Position numbers and translations under genes: made by a program | Notes under the pieces: generated by a model | What the model saw: only the letters and a program-made list of their open reading frames with translations | The model's database searches: none | What the model was told of the DNA's origin: nothing | Assembly: GCF_024713945.1 (NCBI RefSeq) | Contig: NC_134680.1 | Span: 1,946,001-2,010,000 of the forward strand | From: Dermatophagoides farinae | Taxonomy: Eukaryota; Arthropoda; Arachnida; Sarcoptiformes; Pyroglyphidae | Direction of reading: 5' to 3' | DNA length: 64,000 nt | In this document: piece after piece, positions 49,070 through 62,798 of the stretch | Position numbering within the stretch: position 1 is the first letter of the stretch | Layout of the letters: every line of letters starts with the position of its first letter

Positions 49070-52000
49070 ACATTTTTCAATACAAATACAAATACAATAC
49101 AAAAATCCACTTAATCCATATTTGTACACACACACACACCATTCACACCTATCAATCAATTACAAAATTCAGATCAGAAAAAAACAGTTACCTGTCATAT
49201 TTCAATAATAATTATGATGAAAATAATAATAATAATAATAAATCAACAACAGCCCAATTGATTATTGTGAAATTTATGCAATGTTGTTTTTATCATCATC
49301 ATCTTAAACAATGATGAAGCAAAAACAAAAAAACACACAAGAATATATTCGTAATTGATGAATTTTATAATGGCAATTAATTATTAACTTAATTTTTCTC
49401 GATTCAAATTATTAATTGATTTAGAAAAAAAGAGCAAAAAATTTATTCTGCAACAAAAAAAAATTGATAAACAAATCAATTGAATCGATTTAAATCAAAT
49501 CAAATCAAAACATCTCAATGCCATTATTATTATTACTCCACAGATATATACTATATTATTGTTTCAACTCGATTCTTAATTCTGTGGATTGAATTATTAT
49601 TATTATTATTATCATTGTTCTTATCAATCAATCAATTGAAAACCATTTATTACAACCAGAAACTTACACAGACACACCTATCTAAACTATAGATTTATAT
49701 TTAAAAAAAAATATAGAAAAAATTCCGGAAATTAGAACTATACAAAACACATTAAGTATAAGTAAACATCATCACTAGTCATTCAACATTCATCATCACA
49801 GAATACATAAACCAACAGAAAGATTGCAAACAGAAAGAAAAACTTATCAATTTTATTATTATTATCACATTATCATCATTCATTATTATTATTATTAATT
49901 ATTATTTACTGGAATATATTGTTCTCGTTCTTCTTGTTGTTGTTACAATACAAAACAAAACATTTGAAATTTCTTTTACGTTATTGTGTTTTTTCGTTTT
50001 GTTTTGTTTTATTAATTTCATTTTTCATATAAAGGTAATTCATGTAATGTGAATGAATTACAAAATCATTATAAACACACACACACACACAAGCAGCATT
50101 GTATAGACATAATAACATAAACGCCTTCCACCAATTATCAAAAGAAAAGAAAATTATCATTCATTGTTGTTATTTGAATTTTAATAATAATAATAATAAG
50201 AAGAAGAAGAAGAGGAATAAATCAATGAATAAGAATGACACACATTGCACATATATATTCATTGATGATTGATCCATGTATTAATAATAATAATAATAAT
50301 AACCAAATGAATATACCACCACCAACACCCACATACATATACATGGCTTATGGAACATAAATTAATCAAACAAAATTATTGTTAATTGAAAATTTAAAAA
50401 AAAAAAATTTTAATCTCACATAATCAACCAATTCAATTATGCACATTGTGACATCATCAACATCATCATCATCATTCGCAAATAAATTGAATTTCAATAT
50501 CATCATAAACATTATTGATAAAAATTATAGACAACATAACTTGAAAAAATTTGAATTTATCAATAACAATTCTTGTGACAAACACACACACACACACATT
50601 TGTTATATTTATATGAAAATCAGTTAATCATCCTTTTCTGTTTCACTGTGGTCAATTTTTTTTTCACTTGTTTAAAATATCTAAAATATTTACAGACACA
50701 CAACACACATTAGATTATCATTATTATTCATACAATGAGAGAATTTTAACAGTAAAAAATTTATTATTCATCTTGTTATACGCCCATAATGTTTTATTGA
50801 ATTTCTTTTGGCAAAAAAAAACACACATACAGAATTATTGTGAATGACATTCAAATGGGAAAAAAACCCACACCCACTCCATTTCACACACATCAATTCC
50901 AATGCAAAATTTATTCATCATGCATAAATTGTTTATTGAAAAAAATTTTTTTGAAGCAAAAAAAAACATGAAAATCACCATGTCACCGGCAAAAAAAATG
51001 TTTAAATATAAAATTCTCAAGTGATAATTATTGTAATTTCAAATCCACAAACACACTTACGCAAAAATAACAAATAATTTGAATAATTTCATTTCATTTC
51101 ATCATTTTCATTCATCAACAACTACCATCACCATCATAAGCCATCATCACAAAAAAAAAATTCATCTAGTGAATGATTCTACTATGGTTCATTCATTCAT
51201 CTGATTGAATTCGATTCGATTCGATTCGATCAGCTCATAACATCATTATCATCCGTTCCATTACAAATGAAGAAAAAAAAATTCATTCAATTCATTTCTC
51301 ATTACGATCATAATTATCATCATCATCGACAATATATATGACTTCCGTTTAAAAAAAAAATTTAAATAATTTTTACACAGCTGAATAATTAAATATACAA
51401 ACACACATACACACACACGCACGCACGTACAGAGGATATTAATGCCTAAAATCTAATTTCGTTTCAGATGATAATGGTAAATTTTTCTGTTTATGTTTCT
51501 TTTATTATTGTTGTTTTTTTTCTATTAAATTGATAATAATTTGTGGCCTCTATATATTTTAGACAATATTTAACATAATATATTTAGTTTTCAAACAAAC
51601 AAACAAAAACTAAAATTCTGTCTGCCCAACCTCATTGAAACAAAATCAATCAATCAATTTCACACACACACACACACACACATACAAATTTTCCTATATG
51701 TTTCCGGTTGCTCATTTCATCATCATTATCATCATCATTTATTCATTCAAACTATTATTAAATTGATATCATTATTTCTGAAAAAAAATGAAAAACTTTT
51801 TTTCCCAAATGAAAAGGATCCATAATAATAGTATATCATCGAGATAACGAAAATTGTATCAACATTTTCACCATCATCATCATTACCATCGATTACAAAA
51901 CAAAAACGATGGATTCTTGAAATTAGGGAATTACATTCACACACACACACACAGGTATTATTAATTACAATAATCGATCGGGCAAATCCAATGTATGTTG

Positions 52001-52270
52001 TGTGTGTTAAATCATCAATCAGAAAAAAACATCAAACACACATACATACACACACACAACACACCATGTTCTATATAATAATTATATTATAGGGGAAAAT
52101 ATTAAAAACAATAAAATTTTTTTCTTTTTTTTTCTTGTAAAATTCAAAATTTAATTTTCTAAACTCGTTTTATTGAAATATCCGATGATTCGGTATTTTA
52201 TTCGTTAATTTTTTTTTGCCTTTCTTGCTCTGTATGTGTGACACGTCGAACAATTAAAATAAAAATAAAA
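49070..52270. other. 3' UTR and spacer between Na+/K+-ATPase and CDC37
   Basis: 3.2 kb without a supported gene. It holds ATT/TAA, CA and GAAGAA microsatellites and T/A runs. The first part is probably 3' UTR of the ATPase transcript. Open frames here have no recognisable motif. Confidence 0.5.
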
Positions 52271-53431
52271 ATGGTTGATTATAGTCGTTGGAATCGTATT
52301 GAAATATCCGATGATGAAGATGATACACATCCAAATATTGATACTGGATCATTATTTCGTTGGCGACATCAGGCCCGTCTAGAACGGATGGAGAAACATC
52401 GTCAAACTAAAATGGATATTGAAGGTCGATTACAAGAAATTGAAAAGAAATTATCCGAATTCAATCATAATGATGATGACGATGAAAAGAAGAAAGAAAA
52501 AGAGAAAATTTTGGAAGATAAATGTAAAATTGATCAGGATCTTTCCGAATGGAAACGTATTGACCGATTACAACCATGGAATGTTGATACCATTAGCCAT
52601 GATTCATGGAGTAAAACAATTATTAACCGAAATGTTATCGAATCAAATAATAATGAAATTCATCAATCTAATAATAGTGATGATGACGATATAGATGAAA
52701 TAAATGATGTACAAATGGATCAATATGCTAAACACTTGGAACAATATGAAACAGTTATACGTGATTTTGCATTCCATTCACGTTTTGATGATTCACGGCG
52801 ATTTTTGTTGGAAAACGCAAATATTGTATGCCAACATTCATTAGATTATCTATCACTATGGTGTATTCAATTGAAGATTGAAGAACGTACAGCCCTATTG
52901 GAACATATTGTTCGCCAAGCTGTATTGATACAATTAATTCTTGATCTATCTAAAACGGTACGTGGTACTGATCCACGTGATTGTTTGCCAACATTTTTTA
53001 GTAAGGCACGTGAAAATTGGCTAAAATTTGAACAATTATGGGAACAAGAAATTGCTGATTTTCATAAACGTATACAAACAGCAGCTGATATGCGTATAGA
53101 ACGTGCCATAAAGGAACAATCGGAAAAACCAGAAGAAAAGCTTATTGGTCCAGGTGGTTTAGATGTACAGGAAGTTTTTGATTCACTGCCAGAACCATTG
53201 CAAGAATGTTTCATAAAACGTGATATACAAATGTTGAAAGAAACATTAGAACAAATGAATAGTGATGAAGTTGAATATCATATGAAACGTTGTATTGATG
53301 CCGGTTTATGGCTAACTGAACGTCCAGAAGATGATGATGAAAAACGTTTACGACAATTGCGATCAGAACTCGAAACAAATGTTGATGAAAATTCAAATAA
53401 ACATTCTGAAAGTAGTGAAGATTTAGAATAA
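52271..53431 (+). CDS. Cdc37: Hsp90 co-chaperone CDC37
   Basis: A single exon of 386 residues, close to the animal norm (about 380). CDC37 delivers client protein kinases to Hsp90 in the cytosol. The N-terminus MVDYSRWNRIEISDDEDDTH is the conserved kinase-binding start, with Ser13 in the acidic casein kinase 2 site, followed by HPNIDTGSLFRWRHQAR. A coiled coil with an acidic insert (about residues 45-105) comes next. The middle Hsp90-binding domain includes GPGGLDVQEVFDSLPEPLQECF, and the Asp/Glu/Ser-rich tail is typical. The start at 52271 was chosen over the upstream in-frame non-ATG extension. The stop codon overlaps an AATAAA. The gene ends 69 bp from the convergent phospholipase C gene. 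Confidence 0.95.
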   Translation: MVDYSRWNRIEISDDEDDTHPNIDTGSLFRWRHQARLERMEKHRQTKMDIEGRLQEIEKKLSEFNHNDDDDEKKKEKEKILEDKCKIDQDLSEWKRIDRLQPWNVDTISHDSWSKTIINRNVIESNNNEIHQSNNSDDDDIDEINDVQMDQYAKHLEQYETVIRDFAFHSRFDDSRRFLLENANIVCQHSLDYLSLWCIQLKIEERTALLEHIVRQAVLIQLILDLSKTVRGTDPRDCLPTFFSKARENWLKFEQLWEQEIADFHKRIQTAADMRIERAIKEQSEKPEEKLIGPGGLDVQEVFDSLPEPLQECFIKRDIQMLKETLEQMNSDEVEYHMKRCIDAGLWLTERPEDDDEKRLRQLRSELETNVDENSNKHSESSEDLE

Positions 53432-53500
53432 ATTTGATTGGAAAAATTAAAATGTTTTTTTTTTGAACTATGTAAAAAGCTTTGTGTATGATATGAACTT

Positions 53501-56416
53501 TTAATAATCGATATGTAAAAATAATTTTGTAAAACTAATCAAACGATAATGTTTATCATAAAGTGGTACAAAACGATAACCTTTACGAATAGCATTGAAT
53601 GATATGAGATAATGAGCAAAAAAATTATCATGATTTGTCAATGTAAAATGTACGAATGTAAGTTCAGGTTGATCGATCGGGAAATCAAATGTTTCATTCC
53701 ATACAGGATTGAAACCATTATGATTTTTTTCGGTTACTTGACGATATTTTCGGTGGCCACAATAAACACGAATAATAATTTTCAGATGTACTTTTTGACA
53801 TGCAAACATATTGTCAAAAGTGTTCCAAAATTGACCACATAAAACTTTTACACGTAATTTTATCAATGGTTGTTGTTTCATTAATGATTCATCATCATCA
53901 TTGGAATCATAACGAAGATGAGTTGGTTTCAGCACATAACCACATTGACCATTTAATGCAAATAATGCATTATTTAGAAACATTGGTAATGTAGAACGTT
54001 GATAATTTAATGCGACTAGCTGTGCACCAGAATTCCAATGATCCAATGGCCAATAATTACTGGAATTTTGTCTCCAACCACTTGGATAAACACGTACCAT
54101 ATGATTTTTTGTAAATTCACGATATTCATCCACTTTTAATTCTATTAATTCTAATGATTGGCGTTCATCACGTGATATCATATGATGAAATTTGACTAAT
54201 GTACAAAAAGGAATGAGTTTGATACATTATAAATCAATTGATTACAAAATAACTTACAATCACTGAGACATTCACTCATGGAATGAAATTTTCTTGTTTC
54301 AAAATAATTAATTAATGATGAAAATGATTCATCCCAATGATGGCCCTGAAACAAAAATTAATCAATCAATTAAATATCAATAGATTTTATCAGTGACAGG
54401 ATTCTTACAGAGCTTTTTGCCGCTATAATATTATCACCCTCATCGTATTCATCTTGAACATTGAAATCATCATAATTAGAAATGATTCTTTGATTCATAA
54501 GATTCGGTGGCCGTATCCGGATGATAGGAAATCCATATCGTTTATCCAGATAACTTTCATCATCTTCTTCAACATCATTTTTAATGATAACAACTGGTTC
54601 ATGACGTTCACGTTTTGAATATTTTTGCTGTTGTATTTGTTCCAGATGATCACGTCGACGATCACCAGATACCAAATAGATATCCATAATTCCTAATGGT
54701 AATCGTCTATCAAAATCAGTTTCTGATAAAAAATGTTTATTTAATGATTGATTTTTTGAACATTTTATAAAAATTTTTCCACGCATCTGTTCTGGTGATG
54801 GAAATCGTAGACAATCATCCGAAATTGGTTCAATGTATAAACGATCTTTGAAAATGGCATGCATTAAATTGGCAATGCAACGATGATTTTCAGTTTGTTT
54901 ACAACGATTTTCTATAGATATAATCAATGGATAATCAGATTTTTCAAATGCAACACTATTAATCGTTTCCAATACACCTTGTAATTCAATTTTTGTTGTC
55001 AATGTATAGCCATGATAGATAACGGGACGTGTCGTACCCAGGCCACCATTACCAACATCATCCCAAAGATCAATTTCTATGCATCGACAACCGGTTAATA
55101 GAATTTTTCGATACATTTCATAACTACTTTCCGATGATAATTGATTACCACTTAGATAAGAATTATGTGATGATGCAATAAAATAATCGGTCATTGGTCT
55201 TGTCATATCCTGACAAATTTCTCGTTGATCATAATCAAATAATTCAGACCATTTTGGTGTTTCCATTATGTAATAGAATGCTCTACGCGTAATAAATTGC
55301 TGTCCCTGAAATTCTTCACTGAATTCACTCATTAATTCGTTTAATTCATCTTCAGTGAGTCGTTCATTTTGTTCTTCAATAAAGAAAAGGCTCAATCCTT
55401 CACGAGATATCATATCGCGACCGGAAATTGAGTATCTATGTTGTATGAAATTGACAAAAGTTTTTTTTCGAAAAAAATTGAACGAAAATTCAGATATTCA
55501 AAATTCGTACTTGTTGAATAAAAAATTAAAATATGGTCTCCGATCAAATTGATTAATAAGATCGAGTAGTTCGGATTGATTTTTCGACTTTAATCGGCCA
55601 TTTATTCGCTATTTTTTTCCGGACGGAAAAACCAAAACAAACAATCATTAATGATTAAGCTAATTGATTATCAACATACCATAATTAGTTGAAAATAACG
55701 TTTATCGATATCTAGATTTAAACGATAAAGAAATTTCTGAAATCGCCGCTGTAATCGCCGATGATTGGTGGCAACGGTCTCTTCTTCATCCACTTTTTGG
55801 TCAATCATGTGCATGAGGATTTTGCCTTCTTTGACTAGATATCGTCGATATAAGAATTTTAGCATTCTAACAAATAATCGTTTAAAAATCTTATTAATCA
55901 AAACAAAATTATAGAAACTTACTCATGATGAGTTTCAAAACTATGTAATTGCTTACATTTGGCAATCTTTTTCTGCATTTCATCCATTATAAGTTGTTGA
56001 AATAAATGAATATTTTTTGTATAGAAATCCCAACTATAACATAGTAATGGATGATCATCACGTTTGATAATCAATGAAAATGATTGTGAATTTTCAATAT
56101 CCAATAATTCGATCATTTGTACATCACGTTCAGTTTTATTTGTTTTACCCTTTAATTTCATACGAAATGTTATCCAGTTATCTGTTGTTTGTCCGATACG
56201 TATTTCTTCAATCTTCAATAATGGGATACGAATTCTGTGATTAGACATTGATATAAATACATAATGATCATTGAATACTATGTTTGCTTCTTTCATTGCC
56301 ATTTTATCCACATTAACAACCCAGAATTGTCGTTGTGATCGAAGATGTGTTAGACGATAACGAAAAGTTTTTCTATTCATTGTCAAAAAGGTGTTTTTTA
56401 TTTTTGTTGTTGTCAT
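53501..56416 (-). CDS. Phosphoinositide-specific phospholipase C, delta-like
   Basis: Six exons: 56416-55923, 55866-55680, 55608-55511, 55435-54409, 54345-54258 and 54195-53501; phases agree and give 862 residues. It hydrolyses PIP2 to IP3 and diacylglycerol at membranes. Domains in order: PH (about 10-155), degenerate EF hands (about 165-335), catalytic X (about 337-485), an acidic linker (EEDDESYL, DEYDEGDN), Y (about 635-725) and C2 (about 742-862). Catalytic residues are present: His350 in SSHNSYL, EID in CRCIEIDLWD, His401 in YHGYTLTTK and Glu435 in IISIENR. The Y domain has VYPSGWRQNSSNYWP and GYVLKP. No SH2, RA or long C-terminal domain is seen, so delta fits best, though parts of X look beta/epsilon-like. 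The 98 bp third exon was found by frame logic only. Confidence 0.9.
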
Positions 56417-57268
56417 TTAGTGGTGGGTAGATTTTTTTGTTGACTAAATAAATTGATTGATGATGACTAAACTTGGTTTTTATTTTTATCACTTTAAATG
56501 ATTTTTTTAAATGAAACATAATCAAACAATGATGCCGCTAATTTAATTTAATTAAAGAGAAATTGAGTTATGTTAAATGGTGTTTTTTTCTGATTATTCT
56601 AAAAACAGATAAGATAAAAAATGATTTAATTTAATTTTTTTTTAATACACAATATAGGTTACCATAGTAATTAACGAGAAGAAATCAAACATTTGATAAT
56701 GATAACATTGGTGATGATTTAAAAAAAAACATGTATCATGGAATTCCATTTAATGACAAAAGAAATAATTGAAATCAATCAACAACAACAACAACAAAAA
56801 AAATTTAAATTGATTGGCGGTGATTATTATTCAAAAAATTAAGGCTCCTCCTTCTCCTTGATTTTTATATCGAATATTAAAAATCTGTGGACAGCGTTTA
56901 TAATTAAAAAATTTAAAAAAAAAATTGTGGTCGTAGTCTTCTCCAAAAGAACTCATCATCATCATCATCAATGATCATAACAATGTGACATGTGCAAAAC
57001 ATACACAGCTGCAATGTCTATTTCGACCTTTATGGCTTCTATTTCCAATAACATTTGAAAGCCACGCGCACTACAGATGTTTGTTATAAAAAAAAACTTT
57101 TTAAAGAAAAAAAAATTATCTTCGTATCATCAAATTTGCGATTGATTCTCTCATTTATTATTGATACTATTATAGTATACATGTACCCTGATGAGCAGTT
57201 GTCTGTGAACATTTTCACTTGAATTGTTTTTGAGAAACTTTTTGAAATTGAAAATTATAATAATAAAA
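56417..57268. promoter_or_regulatory. Divergent promoter region of phospholipase C and HSD17B10
   Basis: 852 bp between two start codons on opposite strands. AT-rich; one more GC-rich patch near 57058-57080 (AAAGCCACGCGCACTACAGA) is a candidate core regulatory site. No other feature seen. Confidence 0.35.
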
Positions 57269-58107
57269 ATGAGTGGAGTACAAGCTATTAAAGGAATGGT
57301 TGCATTAGTAACCGGTGGTGCATCGGGTATGTGATTAACTGATTCATTACTAAATATTTTAATTATATATGTCATTGTTCTTTTTTTGGTTTAGGTCTTG
57401 GACGTGGTGTTGTTGATCGTTTAATTCGACAAGGTGCAAAAGGTGTCGTAGCTTTGGATCGTAATCACGAAGAATCCAAATACGATAATCCAAATGTATT
57501 GCCAATAACAGCAAGTGTAACCGAAGAAAGTGAAATACAAAAAGCATTGGATGCTTGTAAAGAAAAATTCGGACGTCTTGATGCCGTTGTCAATTGTGCT
57601 GGTGTTGGCATCGCTCGACGTACTTATGATTTCCGTAAAAATCAACCACATTCATTGGATGAATTTCAAATGGTTATTGAAATCAATATGATCGGTACAT
57701 TCAATGTATCACGATTGGCTGCCGGTATGATCGGTGCAAATGAACCAGTGAATGGTTTACGTGGTGTCATCATCAATACAGCATCGGTTGCTGCATTCGA
57801 CGGTCAAATCGGTCAGATTGCATATTCGGCTAGTAAAGGTGGTATCGTTGCTATGACATTACCGATGGCACGTGATTTTGCACCACATGGTATACGTGTA
57901 ATGACTATTGCACCCGGTTTATTCGATACACCATTATTGGCTGCATTACCTGAACCAGCTCGTAAAGCATTAGCAGCAACAATTCCATGTCCATCACGTT
58001 TGGGTCATGTTGATGAATATGCACATCTTGTACAGGCAATCATTGAAAATCCAATGTTAAACGGTGAGGTTATCCGATTGGATGGTGCTTTACGTATGCA
58101 ACCTTGA
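57269..58107 (+). CDS. HSD17B10: 3-hydroxyacyl-CoA dehydrogenase type 2 (HSD17B10, scully)
   Basis: Two exons, 57269-57326 and 57395-58107, with a 68 bp intron that splits the Gly-rich loop, giving 256 residues (family about 260). It is a mitochondrial short-chain dehydrogenase that oxidises 3-hydroxyacyl-CoA and hydroxysteroids with NAD+; in animals it is also part of mitochondrial RNase P with MRPP1 and MRPP3. Motifs: VTGGASGLGRG for the cofactor, [10 protein letters not shown], Ser150 in [11 protein letters not shown], then Tyr163 and Lys167 in AYSASKGG. The later segments [15 protein letters not shown] and [17 protein letters not shown] are typical of this subfamily. The catalytic set is complete. 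Confidence 0.94.
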
Positions 58108-58392
58108 ATTGTTTACAGAAAATCAATCAATCAATTTTATAAGAATAATAATAATTCCGCCAATTACTTTTTTATATAATGTTTGTTTATGGGCTTTCTT
58201 TTATATAGAGAAAAAACAATTTCAAATAAAAGCGATATGAATGATAGTTATGGAAATAGATTTACAGATCAATAATGAGTAGAGTATTTTTTTTGTTGTT
58301 GTTTTTTCAATAAATACAAATAATGTTGTCAGAAATATTCAAATTTCAGAATTTCATTGAATCATCATTTCATTAATGTTCTATTATAATGA

Positions 58393-59357
58393 TTATGTAC
58401 TACCAGTATTATTACCAATCGATTCAAACATGGCAATACTTGTGAAAAAAAATGAACGTAATTTTGGATCTAATAATCGTTGTGAAGTGTTTGCATTGGT
58501 TTTAAATTGATTTAATGGCTTCAAATAATCACAACGATCGGTTTGTTCATTGTAATCACCACAAGAAACATTAATCATATCACCATTCAATGATCGAACA
58601 AGTTTGGCAAATTCTTCACGACGTTCTTCGGTTGCACAAGATAATTTCGATAATTGATTATCAAAACATTTCATTAGATCGACAAAATAGCTATTATAAA
58701 TTGAATAAAAAAAATGAGTTTACCAGAAAAAAAATTGGAAATTAGTCAAATGTGAATACATACCAACAAGTATGATAGATTTTTTCACTATTCATCTGAT
58801 ATTGAACAAGATTACGAACTTTCATTATAAATTGTGATAAACATTTATCTTGTGGTAGATATATATTTAAACATGGTGCAATTGATAATAATTTTTGTAA
58901 ACGTTTTGTTTTACGACGGCCACCACCACCACCACCAACGTTACCACAATACATTTTCATTGTACGTTTATTACTATAGACAAATATTTTGGCCATATTC
59001 TGTACATCGGATGTATAACATTCTTTTGTAAATTTATCCAAATTATCTAAATGACGTGCAGTATCGCTGTTGTATTAAAAAAAACAATTGATGATAAATT
59101 TATTATTTAAAATTTAAATTACAAAAGGTCAATAAAACTTACTCGCAAAATTTTTTCACATCTTCACGTTTAACAGGATATCGACGATTTGAACCAAACA
59201 TATTCAAAGCAATTGATGAATGATCAACCTGATTGACACGTTTTTCATTACATTCAGGTTTTTCGGCCAAAAATTTCGCAATCGTCACCATTGACATTGT
59301 TGAAATGATAATGACCGAAATGGATAATGATAAATTTCTTTGATAAATCACATTCAT
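58393..59357 (-). CDS. Secreted cysteine-rich protein, paralogue 1 of 3
   Basis: Three exons, 59357-59143, 59066-58764 and 58690-58393; both introns interrupt codons in phase 2. The protein has 271 residues. A hydrophobic N-terminus (about residues 8-27, LSLSISVIIISTMSMVTIA) looks like a signal peptide. Cysteines are regularly spaced: FC, KECY, MYC, APC, DKC, a CC pair created by the second splice (HTCCYF), KCF, LSCA, VSCGDY and DRCD. A Gly run (GGGGGG) is specific to this copy. The pattern with CCYF and CGDYN resembles the 27 kDa haemolymph protein family (DUF1397), but this is from memory and tentative. It lies 285 bp tail-to-tail from HSD17B10. Confidence 0.8.
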
Positions 59358-61259
59358 ATTGATATAACTTTATTATTATTTAGTGATGCAAAAAAGAAAA
59401 CTGGATATGAAATGAATGAACAATTTTTAAATGAAAAAATAAAAAAAAACGAAAAAACGAATTTTTATTTTGAAAAAATTAAGAAATCAGGTAATAGCAA
59501 CAATTTTTATTCAATGAATAAATCAAATAAAATGATCAAAAATTCAATCAAATCATTCTATTCATCCACTATATATGCTGTTTATTTTGCGATAACAAAT
59601 GTACTAGTACGATGCTCAAAATATGCACACAGAATGAATTCTGAAGGGGAGAAAATTGTTTTGCAAAAAAAAAAAAAATAAAAAAAAATAAAATAAAATA
59701 AAAATGATAACGTCAATGTAAGAAAAAAAATCTTTTGACATGTAAAGTGTTGATTCAATCAAAATGATCATCAGAATAAAATAAACATCAACGACAACCA
59801 AATGAAAATGTTTTGACATTTAAGTACACTGTATATACCAACATCATCAACAACATCATCGTTATCATCGCCACACTACTACCACCATTAATCGTATATG
59901 ACAAATTTGTTTTTTTTTCGTCACGTATATAATCATCATTATCATTATCGATGACCTTTCCAAAAAAAAAAAAAATAAATAAATAAATTTTTTTTAATTT
60001 TCAAAATTACAAAAAAAAATCATTTTATATTCACTTGGTAAACAAAAAAAATAGCCTTCATTTTTTTTTTTTTTTTGCAATCTGATGAGAATGATATCCT
60101 GAATTAAATTCAAAAATGTATTGACAGATTCGTGATATTGTTATTGGGTAATTATAAGTGTGTGTGTGTGTGTATGTGATTAAGATTGGAAAAAAGAGAA
60201 ATTCAATGATGTTAGCCAAATGAATGAATGAATGGCTAATGCGGTGGTTGTTGTTGTTGAATCAAATAATTAACAGTGAAAAAAAAATCGTGGCCATCAT
60301 CGTCATCATCGTTGAAAGCGTACAAAAAAAAAAAATATAAATTTTTTTTTTTTATACATATCGATATATTATTGGCCATGAATGTTTTGGAACACGATAA
60401 TGCAAAAAAAAAGAATCAAATTACAATGCAAATTATACATACAATTAAAACTGACAATTGTACTGTCATTCATTCATCATGATCATTAAAAATGGATAAA
60501 TTCGACCAATGTCAAGGAATATTTTTTTTGTGTGTGTGTGTGTGTGAAAAAGAATTTTTTTTCCTCAATTTAATTCAAATTAAGAAAAACTATAATCTAG
60601 TGTTAATGATCTTAATATTAAAAATTTTTTTCTTTTTTCAAAGGTTTTTGTCATCATCATTCATCAATTTGAAATAAAAGTCATTGATTCACAATCAAGT
60701 TCAATAATTGAATTATTATTGGATGATTCATACATGGAAATTTATTTAACACACACACACACAGACACAGAATCTGAAGCATATAGGGCAAAAATCTGTG
60801 CATGTTATTTTTAAAAATAAGAGAAAAAAATTTTTCACCTGTACGTCACCACACACCTTTATTTTTTTTTTAAAGGACATTGCCATCGACATAGAATTGT
60901 TTTATTATTCACCTTCCATTGTATATATACAATTAAATTAATACATGTTCGCACCACCAGAACAATGTACCGCTGTAATTATCATTATGATAATAATCAT
61001 CATCAATTTCAATGAGAATAAAACAACACACGTGCTTGCATACAAACCAGCCTTTTGGGAGTGGAGATACTACTGTATAGTAATGGATTAAACATTCATG
61101 ATGATGTTCTGTAATCATTGATTTTTTCCATTGTCAAAAAAAAAATTTTTATTTAAAAAAAATTGATTTTAATTTCAATTTTTGTTTTTCTTAATAATGA
61201 CTAAAAAAATATATATATAATATATATGGTCATGGTATGATCATTAAGTATAATATAGA
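59358..61259. other. Spacer between secreted paralogues 1 and 2
   Basis: 1.9 kb of AT-rich sequence with long A runs (59666-59700, 59961-59974), short TG/CA runs and no supported coding exon. Confidence 0.5.
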
Positions 61260-62255
61260 TTATTTAGTATTCTTTCCAATTGTTTCAAGTAGATGAAGAC
61301 CAATAAACACTAATGATTGTAGCCGTGAATCCATACGCATTTTTGTATCAAATAATAATGGATCCAATTTTTTTAAATGATTACATTGATCGGATGTGTC
61401 ATCAAAATCGCCACATAAAAATCTTTGTGTATCACCACGTGATGATCGTAATAGATCAACAGCAAATTCACGTTGTTGATCATTATTGATACATGGTAAA
61501 TCATTGATGAATTTCTCTTCGCATTCAATCCAATCACCATAATGACTATGGAAGGTAGGTAGTATGATCATTAAATTAAATTCAAATTTATTTTTGTAAA
61601 AAAATCATTCGAAAAAAAAAACACTAACCAACAACCACGACGAATTTTTTCCTTATCATCACGATATTGCATTATATGTTTAGTTTGATTTTTAAATATG
61701 GCCAAACATTGAAAATCACGTATTCGTCGATTAATACAAGGAGCGGTGGCAAATAGTTTTGTTATCATTGTTAAACGTTTATTATTACGTTTGGAACAAA
61801 GTAATTTTGAATTTTTTCTTAAACTATATAGATAGATTTTTGCTACATGTCCTAGTTCACGTTCACAGCATTGTTTCATAAAATTTTCCATTGAAATTGT
61901 CATATTTTTTGTTTCACTTAATAATGAATAAAAGTAGAATAGAAAAAATTAAAAATTGAATTGATTTTTCAAAAATAGAAAAAAAAATGATTTAAACATA
62001 CTTGCAAAATTGTTCCAATTCAGCATTGTTTGTCGGTAGAAAACGGCCACGTTTACCAACGTTTGCTAAACGTGATGCATAAAGATCAATTTGTTGTGCA
62101 TATTTCATTGAACATTTTGATTTGGTTTCATTCGAAATACAAGCTGCTTGAGTTTGATGATTCGATGAATTGAATGAAATTATCATAAATACAATAATCA
62201 TATGATGTAAAAATTTTGTATTCATCGGATTCGATCCATATCCAAACATTTTCAT
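61260..62255 (-). CDS. Secreted cysteine-rich protein, paralogue 2 of 3
   Basis: Exons 62255-62002, 61916-61629 and 61545-61260, phase 2 introns at the same places as in the neighbours, giving 275 residues. The start ATGAAAATG matches that of paralogue 3; a second in-frame ATG at 62225 lies closer to the hydrophobic signal (HHMIIVFMIISF). Cysteine landmarks: FC, KQCC, LLC, APC, FQC, a CC pair formed at the second splice (RGCCHYGD), ECEE, LPC, FLCGDF and QCN. Extra cysteines in the first exon (AACIS, KCS) differ from paralogue 1. Function is unknown. Confidence 0.8.
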
Positions 62256-62798
62256 TTTCGAACACACAAATATATCGATTCAAGTATGAAAAAATTTAAT
62301 AATTCAAGGGTTGTTTGCAATGATTTTATATCAATGTTCTCTGATTCCAATCAACTCTCATCGATAATGTTTTTTGTGGATCGATATCACACGCAAACAC
62401 GCACAGGTAGTGTAGTGTGCATTTCTTCTTTTTTTTTTTTTTTTTTTTTTTTTATTCACAAACACACACACACACACACATCCTGAAAAAGTGATCATTT
62501 TAAACCTTCAAATTTTTCAATATTTTTTTTTACTGAATCTACCAAAGAAAGAGAGAGGGAGAAGTGCTAGAACAATTTAGTGGAAATTATTTTAATTGAA
62601 AAATGAATTGATTAAACGCAAAGTAAATATTTATTATCAAAGATCCGGTTTTTTCCTTTTAAAATTGCCAATTTTTTTTTTTTTTTTTTGATTTCGAAAT
62701 TCCATTATTGCATTCAAACAAGTTTATTATCAATAATTGGGATGTGTGAAAAAAAAAATTTATTCGTTTTTTTTGGACAAGAAAAAAAAAATCCAATC
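62256..62798. other. Spacer between secreted paralogues 2 and 3
   Basis: Contains a T run of about 25 bases (62428-62452), a CA run and several A/T tracts. It should hold the promoter of paralogue 2; no clear core element is visible. Confidence 0.45.
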
